This document shows positions 1 to 6,517 of a stretch of DNA of 27,274 nt, one piece after another. The notes under the pieces are model-generated. The model had not been told where the DNA came from. It saw only the letters and a list, made by a program, of their open reading frames with translations, and did no database searches. This DNA is from DASQUP01 sp035641235. GTDB taxonomy: Bacteria > Actinomycetota > CADDZG01 > WHSQ01. Location of the stretch: the NCBI GenBank assembly GCA_035641235.1, contig DASQUP010000135.1:1-27274 (forward strand), written 5' to 3'. Position 1 is the first letter of the stretch, and each line of letters starts with the position of its first letter. The position numbers and the translations under genes are program-made.

Positions 1-54
1 CGAGACCAAAAGACGATCTTCGACAAGGTCGCACGATCAAAGGTTAAGGCGTGA
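1..54 (+). CDS. C-terminal end of an unknown gene (partial)
   Basis: The first frame is open from the window edge to a TGA at 52-54, giving 17 residues rich in Lys and Arg. The stop is followed by a stem-loop at 71-95, which fits the end of a gene. The fragment is too short to assign a family. It could equally be chance reading frame, so this is a weak call. Confidence 0.3.
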   Translation, partial: RDQKTIFDKVARSKVKA

Positions 55-70
55 GCAAAGCCTGGGGCAG

Positions 71-95
71 CACCGGGGGCGATCCCTCTCCGGTG
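71..95. terminator. Stem-loop after the left-edge partial gene
   Basis: CACCGG (71-76) pairs with CCGGTG (90-95) around a 13-nt loop. It lies between the TGA at 52-54 and the next start. There is no clear T tract, so intrinsic terminator function is an inference. Confidence 0.3.
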
Positions 96-129
96 TTGTC
101 CCATCTATGTGAGTCAAGGGAGCTACTAC

Positions 130-372
130 GTGGATGACTGCTGCGCGTCTCTACGGTTTCAGATAAGCGTGCTGGAAAAGCAACGGCAACGACTCAAGCA
201 AGAGCTTATGGAAGCACGGAAGGAACGCGACGACGGGCTGCGGGAAATCAGAGACACGATGGGAGTTGTCGAGCGCGCGCACGCTTCTGTTACGAGAGTG
301 CGGGAACAGATGGCGGGGTGTGGCGAGTGTGTCGCACGTCGAACGGCCAAGGCGGAAGCCGCGGACTGGTGA
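130..372 (+). CDS. Small coiled-coil protein of unknown function
   Basis: About 80 residues. The middle part (roughly residues 12-45) is a highly charged Lys/Arg/Glu/Gln heptad-like stretch typical of a coiled coil. The C-terminal part has a CxxC pair (in the segment AGCGECVARR), and two adjacent Cys lie near the N-terminus. A GTG at 130 is preceded by AAGGGAG at about 9 nt, a good ribosome binding site; an in-frame GTG at 109 has none, so 130 is preferred. The gene ends 3 bp before the convergent stop of the tyrosine recombinase, so it may be cargo of the same mobile region. No family was recognised. It may be a spurious ORF, but the ribosome binding site and composition favour a real gene. 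Confidence 0.5.
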   Translation: MDDCCASLRFQISVLEKQRQRLKQELMEARKERDDGLREIRDTMGVVERAHASVTRVREQMAGCGECVARRTAKAEAADW

Positions 373-375
373 GGG

Positions 376-1287
376 TTAGAGGCGGTCCGCTGGCCCGAAC
401 CTCTTATGTGCCTCTCTGGCTCGCTCCTCCGCGGTTGCGCTTCCGTAGCGGGCAAGCATGTCTCTTGTTTTCCACCCAGCTAACCGCATCAAGTCCTGTT
501 CCTGTCCACCCTCGGCCAGCCACGACGCCGCCATCGTGTGGCGGAACCGATGGGCGTGGAGGCCATTGATACCAACCTGCCGACCCCGTTTCTTGACCAC
601 TTGACCTAGCCCGGAAAGCGTCATGACTCCGAATTTCCCGAGCCATAGGTTTGGGAGGTGTGCGTGGGGATGTCGCGCTCGTACACGGATGTAGCGATCA
701 AGAGCCTTTGTAGTGCGCCGCCCATAGGCGACGGTGCGGGGGCGCCGACCCTTCCCCAGCACAATGGCAACGCCGGCGTCTAGGTCAACGTCCTCCATGG
801 TGAGGTTCATCAATTCCGAAGACCGTACTCCCGTATCCCAGAGCATCAGAATCAATGCATGATCCCGGCGCTCCGAAAACCCCTGACCCTGCGTGACCTT
901 GAGCAGCTTCTGCATTTCGTCATTAGTGACGATGTCCACCGGGATCTCGGGAACCGTGGGCTGTTTCATGCCGTCCATGGGGTTCTTGCCGATCTCCCCT
1001 TCCGCCAGAGCCCAGCGGAAGAAACGCCGCAGAGCGCGGAACCTACTTGCGGCTGTGTTTGCCTTCTTGGTCTCAACCTGGGATAGAACGAAGTCCCCAA
1101 CGTGGCGGCGCGTTACCTGTCTCACGTTTGTGGTCTCCCCACGCTCCTCGAGGAAGGCCCGGAGCCTCATAACGGCATCAAGGTACAGATAGACGGTTCG
1201 GGGTTGTTTGTTCTCCGCCCGGAGGCTTCGAGCGAAGCTCTGCGCCGTCTCGGCCAGGTCAAAGAAATCTCTCGCTGGTTGATCCAT
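376..1287 (-). CDS. Tyrosine recombinase / phage-type integrase (XerC/D-like)
   Basis: A site-specific DNA recombinase of 303 residues from the preferred start. The N-terminal half (about 10-105) resembles the SAM-like core-binding domain. The catalytic domain carries Arg155 (GVRSSEL), the HxxR box H244-R247 (HAHRFRHT), Trp272 (LAGW, the position that is often His) and the nucleophile Tyr281 (ARYGS). All key residues are present, so it should be active. Start choice: a GTG at 1296 gives three more residues, but the ATG at 1287-1285 has TAACGT 7 nt upstream, matching the leaderless pattern seen elsewhere in the window. XerC and XerD are similar in length, but the isolated position beside a small unknown gene suggests a mobile-element integrase rather than the chromosome-dimer resolvase. 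No attachment-site pair was found. Confidence 0.9.
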   Translation of the reverse strand: MDQPARDFFDLAETAQSFARSLRAENKQPRTVYLYLDAVMRLRAFLEERGETTNVRQVTRRHVGDFVLSQVETKKANTAASRFRALRRFFRWALAEGEIGKNPMDGMKQPTVPEIPVDIVTNDEMQKLLKVTQGQGFSERRDHALILMLWDTGVRSSELMNLTMEDVDLDAGVAIVLGKGRRPRTVAYGRRTTKALDRYIRVRARHPHAHLPNLWLGKFGVMTLSGLGQVVKKRGRQVGINGLHAHRFRHTMAASWLAEGGQEQDLMRLAGWKTRDMLARYGSATAEERAREAHKRFGPADRL

Positions 1288-1294
1288 GATGAGC

Positions 1295-1300
1295 ACGTTA
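1295..1300 (-). promoter_or_regulatory. Possible leaderless -10 box of the integrase
   Basis: TAACGT on the minus strand, 7 nt before the ATG at 1287. It fits TANNNT and would place transcription start at or next to the start codon. No convincing -35 box was seen. Confidence 0.35.
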
Positions 1301-1398
1301 TTCGCTCATGCACCGCTGTGCAAGAACCCTTCAAGACCGTTTTCGCATGAATTCCCTGGTCAGAGGCACATTGCAGCTTCCGAAGGCTCATCAAGGTC

Positions 1399-1410
1399 GA
1401 GTGATCACTC
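1399..1410. repeat. Perfect 12-bp palindrome GAGTGATCACTC
   Basis: Perfect inverted repeat in the 175-bp gap between the integrase start and the end of the sulfur operon. It could be an operator or recombinase arm site. No second copy was noticed in the window. Confidence 0.35.
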
Positions 1411-1420
1411 TACGAGTAGA

Positions 1421-1441
1421 TGGTGGGACGGTCGACCACCA
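1421..1441. terminator. Stem-loop downstream of the sulfur operon
   Basis: TGGTGG (1421-1426) and CCACCA (1436-1441) form a 6-bp stem with a 9-nt loop, 22 bp past the end of the last minus-strand gene (stop at 1463). It lacks a T tract, so it is a weak terminator candidate. Confidence 0.3.
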
Positions 1442-1462
1442 GCGCCTGAGGAGCGCCGCCTC

Positions 1463-1825
1463 CTATTCCGCCAGCAATTCGGGTAGCGACGACCAGAACC
1501 GGCCCCGGCGTACCGCCGTGACTCCGACTCGCTCGGCCGCCTCTCCCAGCGCCGTATCGACGTGAGAGAAGTAGCCGAGGACCCGCTCTGGGAGAAGGTC
1601 TTCCGCCCGGGCGGCGGTGACCTCCTCGAGGAGTGCCGCTCCCCCGGCGTCGAGGTCGACTACTAGAACATCCGGCCCAGCCGTTCTCAGGGAGTCCACC
1701 AGAGAACCCGGAGCGGCGTAGCGGACGCCCATGGCCGATTGTGCGGCCGCGGCGCGTACTCGCTCGCGGGCCATGAGATCGCCTGTGACAAGCAGGAGCA
1801 ATCGTTCGGAGGCGGACTCGTTCAC
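1463..1825 (-). CDS. Receiver-like (pseudo-response-regulator) protein
   Basis: 120 residues from a GTG (1825-1823) that overlaps the TGA of the upstream persulfide dioxygenase gene as GTGA, so translation is probably coupled. The alternating hydrophobic beta strands (LLLLVTGD at 9-16, DVLVVDLD at 52-59, RVLGYFSH at 81-88) resemble a CheY-like receiver fold. An Asp sits at the phospho-acceptor position (Asp57 or Asp59). The conserved Lys near the last strand appears replaced by Arg (TAVRRG, 103-108), and the usual Ser/Thr region is SHVDT. There is no output domain. It may be a non-phosphorylated receiver acting as a protein-interaction or redox module for the sulfur operon. Fold assignment is by eye; the function is unknown. 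Confidence 0.65.
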   Translation of the reverse strand: MNESASERLLLLVTGDLMARERVRAAAAQSAMGVRYAAPGSLVDSLRTAGPDVLVVDLDAGGAALLEEVTAARAEDLLPERVLGYFSHVDTALGEAAERVGVTAVRRGRFWSSLPELLAE

Positions 1826-3213
1826 TTGACGGTTGGGAATCCCGCGCTGCGCCACGCGCTCATCCCGCCGCTCATGTTCAGGATGTCCCGCCGCCCATTT
1901 GCGCGCAGCATGCTCGCCATTACTGTGGAGCGAAAACCGGTTCCGCACACCACCACAACGGGGCCGTCGGCCGGTACGTCCCCGAGGCGCTCGGGTACCT
2001 CCGCTCCAGTTATGTAGGTTGCCCCCTCGATGTGACCGGCCGCCCACTCGGCCGGCTGCCTGACATCGAGGACGTTTACTTCGCCGCCGGCCACAGCTCG
2101 GCGCAACGCCGGGGGATCGAACTGTGGCAGCCGGTCGATCGGCTTTGCCGCCGACCGCCACGCGCTCATCCCTCCGGCAAGCCACCCGACGGGCGGGTCG
2201 TATCCGATGCGGAGCAGCTCCCACGTAACGTCAATCAAGTCACCCGGACCGTCGAGGACCAAATACACCCGCGCGCCCTCGGCAAGGACGGTCCCTGCCC
2301 ACGTGGGGAACGCCGATCCAAGGCCAACGCTCAGCGATCCGGGAACGTGGCCACCGGCAAACCCCTCCGGCGAACGAGTATCGATAACGACTCCGCCTCC
2401 GGCCGCGGCCTCGAATTCGTCGGGCTGGAGTGCCATCGGCTCACGCAGAGCGCCCACCGGTGCGGGTCCCGACATGTTCTGCGCTCGCATCCGCCGCCAA
2501 TAGGGCGGGACAGCCGGAAGGTTGTCGAGCCGGATGCACTCGTCGACGAACTCGTTAGACGATGACACCTTTGCCAGGATGGCGTTGGTCTTACGTTCGT
2601 AGCCGACCGTCGTGGACAGCCGGCTCCCGATATTGCCGCCGCACAGCGACCCCGCTACGTGAGTGGGCCAGACCTCGACGTGGTCGTCCAGCTTCCACAA
2701 GATCTTCTCTTGGATCGTGTGGCAGAACGTGATGGCGGCTTCCTGAGCCTGCCGTACCCCACCCAGCAAATCGGGCCTTGCAAGGTCGCCAACAAGGAGC
2801 GCGCCCCCGGACAGAAACAGCGCCTGCTCATCGCCGGCGGAGCGGTCGTACACGCACAGGCTGACATGTTCGGGTGTGTGCCCGGGCGTGTGCATGACCT
2901 CGAAAGCGACGTTCCCGAACTCGATCACTTCACCGTCTTTTACGGAGCGGTGGTCGTAGCCGAGCGTCGCCTCATGGAAGCCGAGCAGTTCGACATCGGC
3001 GCGCCGGGCGATCTCCATGATCCCCGACAGATAGTCGTTGTGGCCATGTGTGTCGATCGCATGAACGATCCGGAGTCCCTTGCTTCGAGCCGCCTCAAAG
3101 TAAACGTCGACGTCTCGGCGAGGATCGAGCACTAGAGCCTTCCCAGTCGCCTCGTCGCCGACGAGATATGAGGCGTGTCCCAAGCTCGGTAGGTAGAACT
3201 GCTGAAAGAACAT
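1822..3213 (-). CDS. CstB-like persulfide dioxygenase with two rhodanese domains
   Basis: 463 residues. The N-terminal metallo-beta-lactamase fold (about 1-240) has the ligand set expected for a mononuclear Fe(II) persulfide dioxygenase (ETHE1/CstB type): His56 in THGHND, His112 in TPGHTPEH and Asp143 in VGDLARPDL. The usual HxHxDH is HGHNDY here, with Tyr61 replacing the last His, which fits a one-metal rather than a two-metal site. A first rhodanese domain (about 260-360) has no active-site Cys and looks inactive. The second (about 370-463) has the active loop CGTGFRS with Cys423. This order, dioxygenase, dead rhodanese, live rhodanese, matches staphylococcal CstB. Expected role: oxidation of low-molecular-weight persulfides to sulfite and transfer to thiosulfate in the cytoplasm. 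The ATG overlaps the stop of the upstream rhodanese gene by one base (TGATG). Confidence 0.88.
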   Translation of the reverse strand: MFFQQFYLPSLGHASYLVGDEATGKALVLDPRRDVDVYFEAARSKGLRIVHAIDTHGHNDYLSGIMEIARRADVELLGFHEATLGYDHRSVKDGEVIEFGNVAFEVMHTPGHTPEHVSLCVYDRSAGDEQALFLSGGALLVGDLARPDLLGGVRQAQEAAITFCHTIQEKILWKLDDHVEVWPTHVAGSLCGGNIGSRLSTTVGYERKTNAILAKVSSSNEFVDECIRLDNLPAVPPYWRRMRAQNMSGPAPVGALREPMALQPDEFEAAAGGGVVIDTRSPEGFAGGHVPGSLSVGLGSAFPTWAGTVLAEGARVYLVLDGPGDLIDVTWELLRIGYDPPVGWLAGGMSAWRSAAKPIDRLPQFDPPALRRAVAGGEVNVLDVRQPAEWAAGHIEGATYITGAEVPERLGDVPADGPVVVVCGTGFRSTVMASMLRANGRRDILNMSGGMSAWRSAGFPTVK

Positions 3214-3512
3214 CAGGCCACGCTGCCGGTGAACGGGAGCCCCATCGCGCTCCAGTCTGCCACTCCACCGTCGAGGTTGTGCGCCTCGAAGCCCGACCTG
3301 CGCAGGAACTCGGCGGCATCGTCACTGCGGGCGCCGGTCCGGCAGACCGCCACGATCGGCCGGTCGGCGGGAAGCTCCTGAAGACGCAGTGGAAGCTGCA
3401 TGAGGGGGATGTGCACGGAACCTTCGATGCGCCCTGCCTGCCACTCCCACGGCTCCCTGACGTCGACCAGGGTGATCTCCGAGCGTCTTTCGAATGCGGT
3501 TTTTGAGTCCAT
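3213..3512 (-). CDS. Single-domain rhodanese sulfurtransferase
   Basis: 99 residues forming one complete rhodanese fold, with LVDVREPWEW at 15-24 and the active-site loop CRTGARS with Cys57. No signal peptide is visible, so it should be cytoplasmic. It is the first gene of the minus-strand sulfur operon and overlaps the dioxygenase start by one base. It probably shuttles sulfane sulfur to or from the CstB-like enzyme, as small rhodaneses do in known cst-type operons. No sulfide:quinone reductase or CsoR/CstR-type repressor lies next to it, so the inducer is not evident. The ATG at 3512 has TAGAGT exactly 6 nt upstream and no Shine-Dalgarno sequence, suggesting a leaderless message. Confidence 0.9.
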   Translation of the reverse strand: MDSKTAFERRSEITLVDVREPWEWQAGRIEGSVHIPLMQLPLRLQELPADRPIVAVCRTGARSDDAAEFLRRSGFEAHNLDGGVADWSAMGLPFTGSVA

Positions 3513-3518
3513 GTGAAA

Positions 3519-3524
3519 ACTCTA
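3519..3524 (-). promoter_or_regulatory. Leaderless -10 box of the sulfur operon
   Basis: TAGAGT on the minus strand followed by TTTCAC and then the ATG at 3512. The 6-nt spacing puts transcription start at or beside the start codon. Confidence 0.5.
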
Positions 3525-3572
3525 TGCCCAGATGAGAACTGCACGTGTCTGGTGTCCCGGGGCCGCCCGCCG

Positions 3573-3578
3573 TACGAT
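3573..3578 (+). promoter_or_regulatory. Leaderless -10 box of the E2-like gene
   Basis: TACGAT followed by CCCCGC and the ATG at 3585. It lies in the same 72-bp divergent gap as the sulfur-operon box. Confidence 0.5.
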
Positions 3579-3584
3579 CCCCGC

Positions 3585-4388
3585 ATGCCGGAGCGCATCA
3601 AGATCGGGGGATGGCGAAAGATCGCCGCCGCGACATGGAGGCGGCCGTCGGACCCACAGATCTATGGTGACCTCGAGCTGGACGCTACGGCGGTCCTCGA
3701 GTTCATCGACAAGGCGCGGAAGAACACGGGGGCGCGTGTCACCGTCACCCACATGGTTGGTAAGGCAATCGCCTACGCCCTGGGTCGCCATCCGGACTTG
3801 AACGTGCGGCTCTACCGCGGGCACTTTGTGAAACGCGACACCGTCGACATCTTCTTCATTGTCTCCGCGGGAGCGGGCGCCGAGCTATCCGGCGTCAAGG
3901 TCTTCGGTGCCGACGAGAAACCGGTCGTCGACATTGCCGGCGAGCTGCACGAGAGGGCAGAGCGGATCCGGTCCGACGACGACGTCGAGCTGGGCAAGAC
4001 AAAAAGGATGCTGGCGCGCACGCCGCGGCGGCTGCTCGGAGGGTCGCTGCGCCTCGCCGCATGGCTAACGGCGGACCGGGACATCGATCTGAAGTCGCGG
4101 GGTCTCCCACGCCAGGCGTTCGGAAGCGCCATCGTCTCGTCGGTCGGAATGTTCGGGATCGGGCACGCATACGCGCCTCTGTCTCCCTATTACCGGATCC
4201 CATTCCTTGCCCTGGTTGGGGAGGTCGTCAAGAAGCCCGTTGTCGTGGACGATGAGGTCGTCGTCCGGCCGATGCTTACCATCAGTGCCACGCTGGATCA
4301 TCGCTATCTCGACGGTTTCCATGCGTCTCGGCTGGCAACAAGCGTGCGGGAATATCTCGGAGACCCGGGGCGGTTCGAACCGGCATAG
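3585..4388 (+). CDS. Stand-alone 2-oxoacid dehydrogenase E2 catalytic domain protein
   Basis: 267 residues consisting only of the chloramphenicol-acetyltransferase-like catalytic domain of dihydrolipoamide acyltransferases. The active-site motif is present as DHRYLDG, with His239 and Asp243-Gly244, preceded by the beta-strand LTISATL. The upstream segment SSVGMFGIGHAYAPLSP (185-201) corresponds to the conserved E2 core loop. There is no lipoyl domain and no peripheral-subunit-binding domain, and no E1 or E3 gene lies nearby, so it is unlikely to be the core of a normal complex. It may act as a soluble CoA-dependent acyltransferase. An in-frame ATG at 3513 would add 24 residues that look non-native; the ATG at 3585 begins the domain cleanly and has TACGAT 6 nt upstream. 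Confidence 0.8.
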   Translation: MPERIKIGGWRKIAAATWRRPSDPQIYGDLELDATAVLEFIDKARKNTGARVTVTHMVGKAIAYALGRHPDLNVRLYRGHFVKRDTVDIFFIVSAGAGAELSGVKVFGADEKPVVDIAGELHERAERIRSDDDVELGKTKRMLARTPRRLLGGSLRLAAWLTADRDIDLKSRGLPRQAFGSAIVSSVGMFGIGHAYAPLSPYYRIPFLALVGEVVKKPVVVDDEVVVRPMLTISATLDHRYLDGFHASRLATSVREYLGDPGRFEPA

Positions 4389-4415
4389 GCGATCCACTAA
4401 AAGGGACGGACCAAC

Positions 4416-5207
4416 ATGGCAACTGCTGTTTTCTTTCACGCGCACCCCGACGACGAAGCGATAGGAACGGGTGGGACCATGGCGCGCGCCGCTGCGGAAG
4501 GACACCGGGTTGTCCTCGTAACCGCGACGCGCGGTGAGTACGGTGAGACCCCGGAGGGATTGCTACGTGACGGGGAAACCCTCGCCGAACGAAGGTCGGA
4601 GGAGCTCGCCGTAGCGTGCGAGATCCTTGGTGTTGCCCGTTGGGAGTTCCTCGACTACATCGACTCCGGATATTTCGACCGGCCGGAGAACAACGCTCCG
4701 GACAATTTCGCCAACAGCGACCTCGAGGAGGCGGCGCGCCGCCTGGCAGACCTGCTTATCGAAGAGAACGCCGACGTCCTGACGTTCTACGACGAGGACG
4801 GCCTCTACGGGCACATCGACCACATCAAGGTCAATCGTGTCGGAGTTCGGGCGGCAGAAATCGCCGGCACGAAACGTATATATCTGAGCACCTTGAACCG
4901 AGACGCGATCGCCGCTCTGATGCCGCGGGCGGAATCACTCGGAATGCAGGTCGACGACGAACTCATTGAGATGTCGAAGACGATCGGCGTCCCGGAGGAG
5001 CGCATCACAACCAGCATCGACGTGCGCGCCTACCTCGATCAGAAGCGGCGCGCCATGGCGGCTCATCGAAGCCAGATTGAAGAGACATCGTTCTTTTTAT
5101 CGATGCCGCCGGAGGGGTTCTCGCTCGTGTGGGGAACCGAGTGGTACGTGAGGACGGACACGGAGATGACCGGCCCGTGGGAGACGAGTTTGTTCAACGG
5201 CCTGTAG
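4416..5207 (+). CDS. PIG-L/LmbE-family deacetylase (MshB/Mca-like)
   Basis: 263 residues. The zinc-binding signature AHPDDE is at 9-14 and the downstream metal ligand motif GHIDH has His133, Asp135 and His136. The family removes acetyl groups from N-acetylglucosaminyl substrates (MshB) or cleaves mycothiol S-conjugates (Mca). Which of these applies cannot be read from the sequence. The ATG has a good ribosome binding site (AAAGGGA about 9 nt upstream). It lies 27 bp after the E2-like gene on the same strand, so co-transcription is possible. If the host makes mycothiol, the nearby sulfur operon would fit a thiol-metabolism context; this is an inference. Confidence 0.85.
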   Translation: MATAVFFHAHPDDEAIGTGGTMARAAAEGHRVVLVTATRGEYGETPEGLLRDGETLAERRSEELAVACEILGVARWEFLDYIDSGYFDRPENNAPDNFANSDLEEAARRLADLLIEENADVLTFYDEDGLYGHIDHIKVNRVGVRAAEIAGTKRIYLSTLNRDAIAALMPRAESLGMQVDDELIEMSKTIGVPEERITTSIDVRAYLDQKRRAMAAHRSQIEETSFFLSMPPEGFSLVWGTEWYVRTDTEMTGPWETSLFNGL

Positions 5208-5220
5208 GCGGCGCGCCGGC

Positions 5221-5238
5221 CGAGCGGCGCGCCGCTCG
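5221..5238. terminator. Perfect 18-bp palindrome between convergent genes
   Basis: CGAGCGGCGCGCCGCTCG is a perfect GC-only-cored palindrome lying 14 bp past the PIG-L stop and about 85 bp past the convergent HD-GYP stop. GGTCTTTGG follows on the plus strand. It probably acts as a bidirectional terminator, although the T tract is weak. A second GGCGCGCC lies just upstream at 5210-5217. Confidence 0.5.
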
Positions 5239-5323
5239 CCGGGTCTTTGGCATGTGAGTGGCGTCAGACGCAACTAATGTGCCAACGACCTCTTCGATGG
5301 TACGAATTCTAATGAGCGCCGCG

Positions 5324-6427
5324 TCAGCGGTCCGCGTAGCGCTCCCTGATCTCGAGGGCCTCGTCGATGACGTTCAGGAAGCTGTCGAGCAGGGCGGGAT
5401 CGAAGTGGAGGTTCCGGCCCTCCCGCATGATGTCGACCGCCTTGCCGAGGGGGAACGCCTTCTTGTACACGCGGTCGGACGTCAGGGCATCGAAGACGTC
5501 GGCGATGGCGGCGATCCGCCCCTCGAGAGGAATCTGATCGCCGACCAGACCTAGGGGATAACCGGTTCCGTCGACCCGTTCGTGGTGCGTCCACGCGATG
5601 TCCGCTGCGGTACGGAGCAACTCGGACTTCGAGCCGGCGAGGATCCGGTAGCCGATCTCGCTGTGCTGCTGCATGATCGTCCGCTCTTCCGGAGTGAGCT
5701 TGCCCGGCTTGAGCAGGATGCTATCGGGAATCCCGATCTTGCCGACGTCGTGCATGAGGCTCGCGACCCGGATCAGTTCGGCCCGCTCGAGATCCGCCCC
5801 ATGGCTGCGCGCGAGAAGTCCGCAATAGCGGCTCATCCTCTGGATGTGCTGCGCGGTCTCGTCGTCCCGGAATTCGGCGGCGATCACCAGTCTCTGAATC
5901 GTCTCCTCACGCGACAGGCGGACGTCTTTCTCCGCCTTTTCGAGCCGTGCGATCGCCTCCCACAACTCGGCCGTGCGCTCTTTGATCATCTGCTCGAGTC
6001 GAAGGCGGTGGTTGCGGTTCTCGATCTCGAGCCCTCGACGCCTGAGAGCATTTGCGACATTGATCAGGATCTCGTTTGGCTCGAACGGCTTGATGATGTA
6101 GCCGTAGGCGCCGATGTCGAGCGCCGTGTGCGCCAGCTTGGCGTCGTCCATCCCCGTGACCATCACCGTGGCCGTGTCGGGGTGTGATTGGTTGATCTGC
6201 ATGATCAGGTCGAGCCCCGAGGAGCCCGGCATGTCCATGTCGGTCAGAACGAGGCTGTAGTCGTCCTCTTTGAGGTGGACCATGGCGTCCTCGGCGTCCC
6301 TTGCGCCCGCGCTCGGGTAGCCGTTTCGCTCGAGGAGACGGCACAGGATGCGCCGGATGGGCTCCTCGTCATCGACGACGAGGATCCGGTTTTCGTTCGC
6401 GCGGGTCGAATCGGTCACTGCGGACAT
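5324..6427 (-). CDS. Response regulator with HD-GYP domain (predicted c-di-GMP phosphodiesterase)
   Basis: 367 residues from the preferred start. Residues 14-130 form a CheY-like receiver with acidic pocket D19-D20, phospho-acceptor Asp63 (TDMDMPG), Thr91 and Lys113 (IKPFEP). A helical linker (about 135-175) is coiled-coil-like. The HD-GYP domain (about 176-345) has H226-D227 (MHDVGKIGIPD) and the full signature HHERVDGTGYP (281-291). These residues bind two or three metals and hydrolyse c-di-GMP to pGpG or GMP. The longer frame from 6469 adds 14 residues, but the ATG at 6427-6425 has GATAAT exactly 6 nt upstream, so the shorter start is chosen. No cognate kinase is adjacent; the histidine kinase at 18015-19832 is 12 kb away. 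Confidence 0.92.
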   Translation of the reverse strand: MSAVTDSTRANENRILVVDDEEPIRRILCRLLERNGYPSAGARDAEDAMVHLKEDDYSLVLTDMDMPGSSGLDLIMQINQSHPDTATVMVTGMDDAKLAHTALDIGAYGYIIKPFEPNEILINVANALRRRGLEIENRNHRLRLEQMIKERTAELWEAIARLEKAEKDVRLSREETIQRLVIAAEFRDDETAQHIQRMSRYCGLLARSHGADLERAELIRVASLMHDVGKIGIPDSILLKPGKLTPEERTIMQQHSEIGYRILAGSKSELLRTAADIAWTHHERVDGTGYPLGLVGDQIPLEGRIAAIADVFDALTSDRVYKKAFPLGKAVDIMREGRNLHFDPALLDSFLNVIDEALEIRERYADR

Positions 6428-6433
6428 TCCGAG

Positions 6434-6439
6434 ATTATC
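6434..6439 (-). promoter_or_regulatory. Leaderless -10 box of the HD-GYP gene
   Basis: GATAAT on the minus strand (5 of 6 matches to TATAAT), then CTCGGA, then the ATG at 6427. This spacing decides the start codon. Confidence 0.5.
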
Positions 6440-6517
6440 GGCCAGGAGCGGGGCGAAATCGACTCGCACCCAGAGAAATATTCATCTTTGTCGCGGTCCG
6501 GACGGCCTTTCACAGGG

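Noticed and set aside
1826..2224. N-terminal extension of the receiver-like protein
   Set aside because: The longer frame overlaps the CstB-like gene in another frame, is Arg/Gly-rich and has no fold; the GTGA overlap at 1822-1825 gives a clean start.
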